A DNA stretch of 5,692 nucleotides from Chloroflexota bacterium. Lineage in GTDB: Bacteria; Chloroflexota; Limnocylindria; Limnocylindrales; CSP1-4. Both the position numbers and the translations under genes were made by a program. Shown here in pieces: positions 1-5,692 of this stretch (positions are counted from its first letter, which is position 1; each line of letters opens with the position of its first letter). The stretch spans positions 1-5,692 of the forward strand of contig JACCVB010000140.1 of assembly GCA_013698385.1 (NCBI GenBank), read 5' to 3'. Below the pieces are notes generated by a model. It had not been told where the DNA came from. It saw only the letters and a program-made list of their open reading frames with translations, and did no database searches.

Positions 1-744
1 TAGAAGATTGGCCCCATTCGCGGCGTAGTGGATGACCGGAGCCCCGGCCGTCTGAACGGCGTCCAGGATGCGCATGGACCACGGTGCCACAAGCCGATCG
101 TAGTCGGGGGCGGCCAGGTTCCCCGCCCACGAGTCGAACAGCTGGATGACCTCGGCGCCGGCCCCGACCTGGGCGGTCACGTACGCGACGGTCGCCTCGG
201 TCAGTCGATCCATGAGCGCTGTCCACAGTTCGGGCTCCGCGAGGGCCAGTCGGCGCGCGGCCATCTGATCGCGCGATGGGCCGCCTTCGATGAGGTAGGC
301 CGCCACCGTGAATGGCCCGCCGGCAAGGCCGATGAGCGCGGCGCGTCCCCCCAGCGCCTCGCGAGCCAGCCGGATCGCGTCCAGCACGAACCCGAGATCC
401 GCGACCGGATCGATCGGCCGAAGTGCGGCGACGTCGGCCGCAGTGCGGATCGGTCGCTCGATCACGGGTCCGGTGGCGGTCAAGGTGAGGGCGACGCCCA
501 TCGCCTCGACCGGCAGCATGATGTCGGCGAACAGGACCGCGCCATCCGTGCCGAGCGCCTCGGCGGCGCCGACCGTCACCTCGGCGCACAACTCCGGCGA
601 CCGCGCGATCTCCAGCACGGAATGGTGCTCCCGCATCGCCAGGTATGCCGGCAGCGAACCGCCCGACTGGCGCATGAACCAGACCGGCGTGGCATCCACC
701 GACTGCCCGCGACAGGCGGCCATCAGCCGCTCGGCACCGGTCAC
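1..744 (-). CDS. UroD-family paralog of HemE (second copy, 3' end outside window)
   Basis: Open frame of 248 codons from a GTG at 744 to the window edge with no stop; the C-terminal third is missing. It belongs to the uroporphyrinogen decarboxylase family and aligns to the hemE product just upstream nearly end to end, at roughly 44 % identity by hand count. In human UROD numbering it keeps R37 (R25 here), R50 (R38), D86 (D74 in FADIM), Y164 (Y150 in AAYLIEG) and S219 (S205 in LFDSWAG). The signature RQAGRSLPEYR of its neighbour reads RQSGGSLPAYL here, so the equivalents of R41, E45 and R47 are Gly, Ala and Leu. The H339 region lies outside the window. The GTG start is chosen because it overlaps the hemE stop by 4 nt (GTGA) and has a GAAGGG ribosome site 9 nt upstream. 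It may be a variant decarboxylase, a non-catalytic partner of HemE, or an enzyme on a related tetrapyrrole. Family membership is secure; function is not. Confidence 0.85.
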   Translation of the reverse strand, partial: MTGAERLMAACRGQSVDATPVWFMRQSGGSLPAYLAMREHHSVLEIARSPELCAEVTVGAAEALGTDGAVLFADIMLPVEAMGVALTLTATGPVIERPIRTAADVAALRPIDPVADLGFVLDAIRLAREALGGRAALIGLAGGPFTVAAYLIEGGPSRDQMAARRLALAEPELWTALMDRLTEATVAYVTAQVGAGAEVIQLFDSWAGNLAAPDYDRLVAPWSMRILDAVQTAGAPVIHYAANGANLL

Positions 745-1802
745 CCGACGGATCCCTTCAGCGCCGGCTCCACGCTCCGCTCGGTCGTCTCGTGGACGAG
801 GTCCACCAGCCGGCGGAGCTGATCCGGGTCCGTGGGCGGCAGCGCGCCATGGCCCAGGTTGAAGATGTGGCCCGGCCGGCTTCCGGCCTCGTCCAGCACC
901 CAGCGCGCCTGGCGCTCGGTCTCGGCCCACGACCCGAGCACGGCCTGTGGGTCCAGGTTGCCCTGCACGGCGCGACCCGGGACCTTCGCCCAGCCCTCGG
1001 ACAGGGCGATCCGCCAGTCCAGGCCGATGACGTCTCCCCCGGCCTCGGCCATCAGCGCCAGCAGGCCGGCGGCCCCGGTCCCGAAGTGGATCGTGGGCTG
1101 GCCCAGCGCCTCGAGGCCCTGGAACAGCCGCCGCACGTGGGGCAGGACGGACGAACGGTAGTCGAACGGCGAAAGCTGGCCGACCCACGAGTCGAACACC
1201 TGGAGGGCCTGCGCGCCGGCCTCCGCCTGGGCCGTGAGATAGGCCAGGTCCATGTCCACGATCCGCGCCAGCAGGCGATCCCAGACCGCAGGTTCCTCAT
1301 GCATGAGCGCCTTCGTCCGCTCCAGATCGCGCGGCGAGCGTCCCTCCACGAGATACGCCGCCAGCGTGAACGGCGCGCCGGCAAACCCGATCACCGGCAC
1401 CGGCGATGCGTGCCGGATGAGCCCGATCGCTTCGAGCAGCGGACCGACCGAGGCCTGCGCGTCGAACGGCCGGAATCGGTCGAGGTCCGACGCCTGGCCG
1501 ATCGGGTCGGCGATGACGGGCCCGACCCCGTCGACGAGGTCGACGGCGACCCCGATGCCCGGCAGCGGCGTCGTGATGTCGGCGAAGACGATCGCCGCAT
1601 CGACTCCGAGGCGGGTCACGGGCTGGAGAGTGACCTCGGCGCACAGGGCGGCGTCGGCCACGATGTCGGTCAGTCGGGCGCGTTCGCGGATGCGGCGGTA
1701 TTCCGGGAGGGACCGGCCGGCCTGGCGCATGAACCAGACGGGCGTTCGATCGACGGGCTCCCGTCGGCACGCGCGCAGGAGGCGTTCGGCGCGATCGATC
1801 AT
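741..1802 (-). CDS. hemE: Uroporphyrinogen decarboxylase HemE
   Basis: Encodes 353 residues, the normal length for cytosolic HemE, which removes four acetate carboxyls from uroporphyrinogen III to give coproporphyrinogen III. The whole (beta/alpha)8 barrel signature is present: PVWFMRQAGRSLPEYR at about residues 21-36 (R26, R30 and R39 match human R37, R41 and R50), FADI with D75 (D86), GFAGAPFTLAAYLVEG with Y150 (Y164), VFDSW with S205 (S219), GLDW at about 260-263, QGNLDP at about 280-285, and NLGHG with H318 (H339). The ATG at 1802 is chosen over an in-frame start at 1877 because it gives the family N-terminus (MIDRAERLL) and overlaps the hemL stop as ATGA; the 25 extra residues would be Arg-rich and lie inside hemL. 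No good Shine-Dalgarno is visible close to the ATG, so translation is probably coupled to hemL. The stop overlaps the start of the downstream paralog. Confidence 0.97.
   Translation of the reverse strand: MIDRAERLLRACRREPVDRTPVWFMRQAGRSLPEYRRIRERARLTDIVADAALCAEVTLQPVTRLGVDAAIVFADITTPLPGIGVAVDLVDGVGPVIADPIGQASDLDRFRPFDAQASVGPLLEAIGLIRHASPVPVIGFAGAPFTLAAYLVEGRSPRDLERTKALMHEEPAVWDRLLARIVDMDLAYLTAQAEAGAQALQVFDSWVGQLSPFDYRSSVLPHVRRLFQGLEALGQPTIHFGTGAAGLLALMAEAGGDVIGLDWRIALSEGWAKVPGRAVQGNLDPQAVLGSWAETERQARWVLDEAGSRPGHIFNLGHGALPPTDPDQLRRLVDLVHETTERSVEPALKGSVG
754..759 (-). promoter_or_regulatory. Ribosome binding site for the second UroD-like gene
   Basis: GAAGGG on the minus strand, 9 nt before the GTG at 744, lies inside the 3' end of hemE. 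Together with the GTGA overlap it supports this GTG as the start and suggests the paralog is actively translated rather than a decaying copy. Confidence 0.6.
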
Positions 1803-3103
1803 GCGGCGAACGCCCGGCGTGCGGCCGCCACGGTCTCCTCGATCTCGATGTCGCCATGGGCGAGCGAAACGAACCACGCCTCGAACGGCGACGGCGGCAG
1901 GAGTACGTTCTCCGCCAGCATCGCCCGGAAGAACCGCGCGAACGCGTCACGATCCGAGGTCAGCGCCTCCTCCCCGTTGATCGGGGCTCGTTCGCGGAAC
2001 GAGACCGTCAGCAGCGACCCGACCCGCGCGATCGCGACCGTGCGGCCGGCCGAGGCGGCTGCATCGGCGAGGCCGGCCTCCAGTCGAGCGGACACGTCTT
2101 CGAGCGTGTCGTAGGCGTCCATGTCGAGAGCGTCCAGCGTGGCGATCCCGGCCGCCATGGACAGCGCATGACCGGACAGCGTGCCAGCCTGGTAGACCGG
2201 CCCGGACGGGGCGATCAGCGCCATCAGATCCGCCCGGCCCCCATACGCGCCGATGGGCATCCCGCCGCCGATGATCTTGCCCAGGGTCGTCAAGTCGGGC
2301 CGGACGCCGAAGCGCGCCTGGGCACCACCCGGGGCCACGCGAAACCCGGTGATGACCTCGTCGAAGATGAGCAGCGCGCCATCGGCGTGGGCCAGCTCGC
2401 GGAGATCCTCCAGGAAGCCCGGCACCGGGGCGATGACGCCAACGTTGGCGGCCACCGGCTCCACGATGACCGCGGCGATCCGCCCGGCATGCGCCTCGAA
2501 AGCGAATCGAGCGGCGGCCCGGTCGTTGTACGGCAGCACGACGGTCGTCGCCGCGGCCGCCGCCGGGACCCCGGCACTCCCCGGGATGCCGTAGGTGGCC
2601 AGACCCGAGCCCGCATCGGTCAGCAGGCCGTCGCTGTGGCCGTGATACCCACCACCGAACTTGACGATGAGGTCTCGGCCGGTCGCCCCGCGAGCGAGGC
2701 GGATCGCGCTCATGACGGCCTCGGTCCCCGACGAGGTGAAGCGAAGCCGTTCCATGGACGGCATCCGCGCCCGGATCAGCTCCGCCAGCTCGATCTCCAG
2801 CGGGCCGGTCGCGCCGAGGGCGAACCCGTCCAGCGCCGCGTTCCGGATCGCGTCCACGACGGCCGGATGCCCGTGACCAAGGATGGCCGGTCCCCAGCCG
2901 CCGATGTAGTCGAGATACTCGCGACCGTCGACATCTCGCACGCGCGCGCCCGAACCCGAGGCCAGGATGGCCGGCTCACCACCGACCGCCCGGAATGCCC
3001 GGACCGGGCTGTTGACTCCGCCCGGGAAGAGGTCCTCGGCGCGGCGGCGCAGGTCGGCGCGGCGGCGGAGGTCGGCCTGGGGCGATCGGGTCGCCGCCGT
3101 CAC
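1799..3103 (-). CDS. hemL: Glutamate-1-semialdehyde 2,1-aminomutase HemL
   Basis: A 434-residue PLP enzyme of fold type I (class III aminotransferase family) that isomerises glutamate-1-semialdehyde to 5-aminolevulinate, the last step of the C5 route. Visible landmarks: FPGGVNSPVRAF at 26-37; SSGTEA at 124-129 (phosphate binding); YHGH at 153-156; the gating-loop region GSGLATYGIPGSAGVP at 165-180; FDEV at 247-250 with D248 facing the PLP ring nitrogen; TTLGKIIGGG with the Schiff-base lysine K276; and SPFEAWF around E408, the acidic residue that separates GSA aminomutases from ordinary transaminases. The GTG start at 3103 overlaps the hemQ stop (GTGA), and no clear ribosome site precedes it. 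Oddities: an ADLRRR tandem duplication near the N-terminus, and GTLSGHALSM at 307-316 where most family members read GTLSGNPLAM. Identification is firm. Confidence 0.97.
   Translation of the reverse strand: MTAATRSPQADLRRRADLRRRAEDLFPGGVNSPVRAFRAVGGEPAILASGSGARVRDVDGREYLDYIGGWGPAILGHGHPAVVDAIRNAALDGFALGATGPLEIELAELIRARMPSMERLRFTSSGTEAVMSAIRLARGATGRDLIVKFGGGYHGHSDGLLTDAGSGLATYGIPGSAGVPAAAAATTVVLPYNDRAAARFAFEAHAGRIAAVIVEPVAANVGVIAPVPGFLEDLRELAHADGALLIFDEVITGFRVAPGGAQARFGVRPDLTTLGKIIGGGMPIGAYGGRADLMALIAPSGPVYQAGTLSGHALSMAAGIATLDALDMDAYDTLEDVSARLEAGLADAAASAGRTVAIARVGSLLTVSFRERAPINGEEALTSDRDAFARFFRAMLAENVLLPPSPFEAWFVSLAHGDIEIEETVAAARRAFAA
3041..3076 (-). repeat. 18-bp in-frame tandem duplication in the 5' end of hemL
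   Basis: Two adjacent 18-bp units (3041-3058 and 3059-3076) differ at one position and encode ADLRRR twice in a row at about residues 10-21 of HemL, just before the conserved FPGGVNSP motif. The difference is synonymous (CTC versus CTG for leucine). The copy count can be read directly. Origin by replication slippage in GC-rich DNA is inference. The family N-terminus normally holds only one short helix here, so the insertion should lengthen that helix by about six residues. Confidence 0.85.
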
Positions 3104-3795
3104 GTGCCCGGCCCGTCGAGCAGTTCCACGAAGTCCGCCAGATCGTGTCGGATACCGATCAGGATCGGTCGATCGTTGACCGTGGACCGCCGGCTCTCCG
3201 TGCTGCGCAGTTCACGCACGAGATCGCCGAACACCGCGAGGTCGTCCGTGTCATAGGCCACCAGGAAGTCGCCGTCGTCGAGGCCGAACGAGTAGGCCAG
3301 CAACTGGCGCACCGTCGGGTAGCCATGCCCCACCCGCATGTGCTCGTTCATCACGCCCTGGCGGGCCTCGCGGCTGAGGAGGTACCAGTCGGTCGACTTG
3401 GTGAACGGGTAGACGATCAGGTAGCGCTTGGGCACGCCGTCGAGGACAGAGCGCTCCTGGTCCGTGGGCTTGGTCACGTATTGTGAAGCCGCGATCCGTC
3501 CCAGGAGGCTGTCGCGCACGGACAGCCAGCGCCCCAGACCGCTGCGGGCGAGTCGCGCGCCGGCGCTTTCGAGCAGGTCCAGTTCGGGCGCCAGCCGCAG
3601 CAGCAGGAGATCCACGCCCCGTTCCAGACCGATCGATGAGTAGGTCAGGGTGCGAACGCCATCGGCCGACGTCCGGTCTTCGGCGTCGAGGAACGCCTGC
3701 GCATCGGCCGCGCGTTCCTCAGGCGGCAGTCGGCGCCACGCCGGATCGAGACCGAGCGCGACGGCCTGGACGAAGATCGATCCTTCCACAGTCAT
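3100..3795 (-). CDS. hemQ: Coproheme decarboxylase HemQ/ChdC (chlorite dismutase family)
   Basis: A 231-residue protein of the chlorite-dismutase-like superfamily (two ferredoxin-like halves, about 5-110 and 120-225). HemQ uses peroxide to decarboxylate two propionates of coproheme III and yields heme b, the final step of the coproporphyrin-dependent pathway. The second half carries YPFTKSTDWYLL at 129-140, MNEHMRVGHGYP at 149-160 and YSFGLDDGDFLVAYDTD at 168-184. Allowing for a 4-residue shorter loop, spacing to the Geobacillus enzyme places the reactive tyrosine at Y129, the adjacent lysine at K133 and the proximal heme ligand at H152. Where true chlorite dismutases carry their distal arginine, seven residues before GLDD, I read Q164, which favours HemQ, though R163 is adjacent and the hand alignment is not exact there. 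The ATG at 3795 overlaps the hemB stop (ATGA). Its place inside a heme operon supports decarboxylase over chlorite detoxification. Confidence 0.93.
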   Translation of the reverse strand: MTVEGSIFVQAVALGLDPAWRRLPPEERAADAQAFLDAEDRTSADGVRTLTYSSIGLERGVDLLLLRLAPELDLLESAGARLARSGLGRWLSVRDSLLGRIAASQYVTKPTDQERSVLDGVPKRYLIVYPFTKSTDWYLLSREARQGVMNEHMRVGHGYPTVRQLLAYSFGLDDGDFLVAYDTDDLAVFGDLVRELRSTESRRSTVNDRPILIGIRHDLADFVELLDGPGT

Positions 3796-4826
3796 GCGCC
3801 CGCCCCCACGGTCGCGCGGTCCTCGGCGATCCAGCGGGCGAGATCGGCGGCGGCGTAGGTGATCACGATGTCCGCGCCGGCGCGCGCGAGCGCCGTGATC
3901 GATTCGGTCATGACCCGGCGGCCATCGATCCAGCCGCGGTCGGCGGCGGCGGCGATCATCGCGTACTCGCCGCTGACCTGGTAGGCCGCGATCGGTAGAT
4001 CGAACCGGGCGCGGGCCGCGACGATGTGGTCCAGGCAGGGCAGCCCCGGTTTGACCAGCAGCAGGTCCGCACCCTCCGCCACATCCAGCGCCATCTCGCG
4101 TAGCGCCTCGCGGCCGTTGGCCGGGTCCATCTGGTAGCCGCGCCGGTCACCGAACGCCGGCGTGCTGCCGGCCGCCTCGCGGAACGGGCCGTAGAACGCC
4201 GAGGCGGTCTTGGCGGCGTAGGCCATGATCACCGTCTCGTTGAGGCCCTCGGCGTCCAGGGCAGTGCGGATCGCGGCGACCTGGCCGTCCATCATCGCGC
4301 TCGGCGCCACGATGTCCGCGCCGGCCCGCGCCTGGCTGACCGCTGTCATCGCCAGGCGCTCGAGCGCCCGGTCGTTATCCACGGAGCCGTCCGCTCGGAG
4401 CGGACCGCAGTGCCCATGGTCCGTGTATTCGCACAGGCACGTGTCGGCGATGAGCACGAGCGGCAGGTCCAGCGCGCGGAGCCGCCGGAGGGTTTCCTGG
4501 ACGATCCCGTCGTCGGCGTCTGCCCCGCGTCCGTCCGGATCCTTCGTGTCGGGCAGGCCGAACAGGAGCACGCCACCGACGCCCAGCCGGACAAGCTCCG
4601 TCGCTTCACGCTCGAGTTCGTCCGGTGACAATCGCTCGACGCCCGGCAGCGGGCCGATCGGCTCACGGATCCCGATTCCCGACCGGACGAAGAGCGGGGC
4701 GACGAGCGCGGCCGGATCGAGCCGGGTCTCGCGGACCAGCGCTCGGAGGGCGGGACTTCGACGAAGACGACGGGGACGTTGCGTGGGCCGCGCGATGGAC
4801 GTGGCCAGGTCGGGGGGATGGATCAT
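3792..4826 (-). CDS. hemB: Porphobilinogen synthase (delta-aminolevulinic acid dehydratase) HemB
   Basis: Encodes 344 residues, the usual size for this cytosolic enzyme, which condenses two 5-aminolevulinates into porphobilinogen and is normally octameric. RPRRLRRSPALRALVRET at 17-34 is the typical N-terminal arm and entry motif. DTCLCEYTDHGHCG at 128-141 holds the three-cysteine zinc site (C130, C132, C140), so this is a zinc-type enzyme. The two active-site lysines are K206 in AYAAKTASAFYGPFR and K259 in LLVKPGLP (the P-site Schiff-base lysine). YQVSGEYAM at 282-290 is also conserved. The frame stays open upstream to 5093, but the ATG at 4826 is chosen because it has AGGAG 5 nt upstream, overlaps the hemD stop as ATGA, and gives a normal length; the extra 89 residues would be Arg/Gly-rich and lie within hemD. 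The stop overlaps the hemQ start. Confidence 0.97.
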   Translation of the reverse strand: MIHPPDLATSIARPTQRPRRLRRSPALRALVRETRLDPAALVAPLFVRSGIGIREPIGPLPGVERLSPDELEREATELVRLGVGGVLLFGLPDTKDPDGRGADADDGIVQETLRRLRALDLPLVLIADTCLCEYTDHGHCGPLRADGSVDNDRALERLAMTAVSQARAGADIVAPSAMMDGQVAAIRTALDAEGLNETVIMAYAAKTASAFYGPFREAAGSTPAFGDRRGYQMDPANGREALREMALDVAEGADLLLVKPGLPCLDHIVAARARFDLPIAAYQVSGEYAMIAAAADRGWIDGRRVMTESITALARAGADIVITYAAADLARWIAEDRATVGAGA

Positions 4827-5692
4827 CGGGTCTCCTGGAGTCGGGCGAAATCGCGGCTGAAGGCATCGGCGACGGCTTCGGCGATAGCGGCCGGGGCCGG
4901 GCTGGCGGCTTGCCCGACGACCGTGGACCCGAGGGCCGCGGCCTCTCGGGCCGTCTCGGGTCCGATCGCGATGATTGGAAGTCGGCGGAGCGAGGCCAGG
5001 GCCGCAGCGTCGTGCCCCGGCGCCTGCGATCCGTCGTCGATCAGGCCGAGCCAGCCCCGGATGGTCGAGCCGCTCGTGACGACGACGGCGCACGGCATGG
5101 ATCGAGCGGCGACGGCGAGGGCCGATCGTGAAGACGGCGGCGCCTCGATCGTCCGATAGGCGATGACCGAGTCGACGGACGCACCGCGGGCCTCAAGGCG
5201 AGACGGGAGGGAGTCGTCCGCGAGGTCGCCCCGGGGCAGCAGGATCCGATCCCCGGCGACCATCGGGATCGAGTCGGCCAGTGCCGCACCGGTCGCGCGC
5301 GCCGGACGGAAGGCGGCCGTGATCCCGGCACCGCGGAGGGCGCGCTCCGTGGGTCGACCGACGGCCGCCCAGCGAGGCGCCATCCCGCCCGCATCGAACA
5401 ACGCCGCGAGGGTCCGACCGTCGTCGCCGGCCGCGGCAGCAGCCGAGAGCGCGTTGACCGCATTCGCGCTGGTGACGACGACCCAGTCCCACTGTGGATC
5501 GCGGCCGGCCAGGGCAGCCCGCAGACCTTCTGGCGGGGTCGGCACCACGGCGATGGTCGGGACCCACACGGGTGCGAAGCCACGATCCACGAGGGCGAGC
5601 ATCGTCGCGGCCGCCTGGTCCCTGGCACGGGTCACGACGACGGACGGCGACCCCGCGCTGGACGCTGCGTCCGCGGCCGCAGACGCCAGCGC
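4823..5692 (-). CDS. hemD: Uroporphyrinogen-III synthase HemD (5' end open at window edge)
   Basis: HemD cyclises hydroxymethylbilane with inversion of ring D to uroporphyrinogen III. Numbering from the GTG at 5635, 270 residues show the two-lobed family pattern: VTRARDQA at the N-terminus (first strand of lobe 1), WVVVTSANAV at 51-60, AAVGRPTERAL at 90-100, PRG at 134-136, AYRT with the conserved Tyr160, VVTSGSTIRGW at 185-195, and IAIGPETAREA at 222-232. Overall conservation is low, as is normal for HemD. The frame remains open for 19 more codons to the edge, reading Ala/Ser-rich sequence and then SPSVVVTR. Starting at GTG 5635 would remove the hydrophobic residues of the first beta strand, so I favour a start outside the window: either a longer N-terminus or the tail of a fused domain such as HemC or SUMT. 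The alternative is that GTG 5635 is real and overlaps the TGA of an upstream gene (GTGA at 5632-5635). The stop overlaps the hemB start. Confidence 0.9.
   Translation of the reverse strand, partial: ALASAAADAASSAGSPSVVVTRARDQAAATMLALVDRGFAPVWVPTIAVVPTPPEGLRAALAGRDPQWDWVVVTSANAVNALSAAAAAGDDGRTLAALFDAGGMAPRWAAVGRPTERALRGAGITAAFRPARATGAALADSIPMVAGDRILLPRGDLADDSLPSRLEARGASVDSVIAYRTIEAPPSSRSALAVAARSMPCAVVVTSGSTIRGWLGLIDDGSQAPGHDAAALASLRRLPIIAIGPETAREAAALGSTVVGQAASPAPAAIAEAVADAFSRDFARLQETR
4832..4836 (-). promoter_or_regulatory. Ribosome binding site for hemB
   Basis: AGGAG on the minus strand, 5 nt before the ATG at 4826, lies inside the last codons of hemD. It is the best Shine-Dalgarno match in the window and decides the hemB start against the longer upstream open frame. 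Confidence 0.75.

Noticed and set aside
1..744. Second UroD as a corrinoid-dependent methyltransferase (MtaA/CmuA type)
   Set aside because: It keeps the PVWFMRQ, FADI, AAYLIEG and FDSW motifs of true UroD and is much closer to the adjacent HemE than those methyltransferases would be.
28..822. Plus-strand open frames opposite the second UroD gene, sharing short peptides with frames opposite hemE
   Set aside because: The shared peptides (such as MNQTGV) are the reverse complement of the conserved UroD motif encoded in both paralogs, so the similarity is a by-product of the duplication.
1803..1877. Upstream in-frame extension of hemE by 25 codons
   Set aside because: Arg-rich extension inside hemL; the ATG at 1802 gives the normal UroD N-terminus and the same overlap pattern as the other junctions.
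792..2114. Plus-strand open frame of 440 codons opposite hemE
   Set aside because: Antisense shadow of hemE and the 3' end of hemL; no motifs and no credible ribosome site.
1856..3256. Plus-strand open frame of 466 codons opposite hemL
   Set aside because: Lies antisense to a confidently identified gene, has Arg/Gly/Asp-rich composition with no recognisable domain, and is expected as a shadow in very high-GC DNA.
3100..3795. Reading hemQ as a true chlorite dismutase for chlorite detoxification
   Set aside because: The heme-operon context, and Q164 rather than Arg at the likely distal position, favour coproheme decarboxylase.
4827..5093. Upstream in-frame extension of hemB by 89 codons
   Set aside because: It would overlap hemD almost entirely, is Arg/Gly-rich, and bypasses a good AGGAG-ATG start that gives a family-length protein.
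1..5692. Search for tRNA, rRNA, CRISPR, insertion sequence or terminator hairpins
   Set aside because: The window is continuously coding on the minus strand with no intergenic space; GC-rich potential hairpins lie inside codons and lack a T-run.

Overview
The window is a single, gap-free run of minus-strand genes for heme biosynthesis. Read in the direction of transcription, from the right edge to the left, the order is hemD (uroporphyrinogen-III synthase, open at the right edge), hemB (porphobilinogen synthase), hemQ/chdC (coproheme decarboxylase of the chlorite-dismutase family), hemL (glutamate-1-semialdehyde aminomutase), hemE (uroporphyrinogen decarboxylase) and a second, divergent hemE-like gene cut by the left edge. 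I see no intergenic space, promoter, terminator, RNA gene or mobile element. The long plus-strand open frames are antisense shadows caused by the very high GC content.

The organism looks like a high-GC bacterium (by eye near 70 % GC, strongly GC-biased third codon positions, TGA stops, GTG starts in use). HemL implies the C5 (glutamate) route to 5-aminolevulinate. HemQ implies the coproporphyrin-dependent route to heme used by Actinobacteria, Firmicutes and several deep-branching monoderm lineages. GC content, HemQ type and gene order would fit a high-GC Chloroflexota (for example a Limnocylindria/Ellin6529-like lineage) or an actinobacterial relative. This placement is inference and I cannot confirm it.

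Together the genes cover glutamate-1-semialdehyde to ALA (HemL), ALA to porphobilinogen (HemB), hydroxymethylbilane to uroporphyrinogen III (HemD), uroporphyrinogen III to coproporphyrinogen III (HemE), and the last step, coproheme to heme b (HemQ). Expected partners not in view are HemA and HemC (probably upstream, beyond the right edge) and the coproporphyrinogen oxidase and coproporphyrin ferrochelatase (possibly downstream, beyond the left edge).

Three points deserve attention. First, a second UroD-family gene lies directly behind hemE; it keeps most catalytic residues but has lost a substrate-binding arginine in the signature motif. Second, all five complete gene junctions are exact 4-nt stop/start overlaps (ATGA or GTGA). 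Third, the HemD reading frame continues in phase to the window edge through an Ala/Ser-rich stretch, so it is either longer than a plain HemD (possible fusion) or begins at a GTG that would itself form another GTGA overlap.
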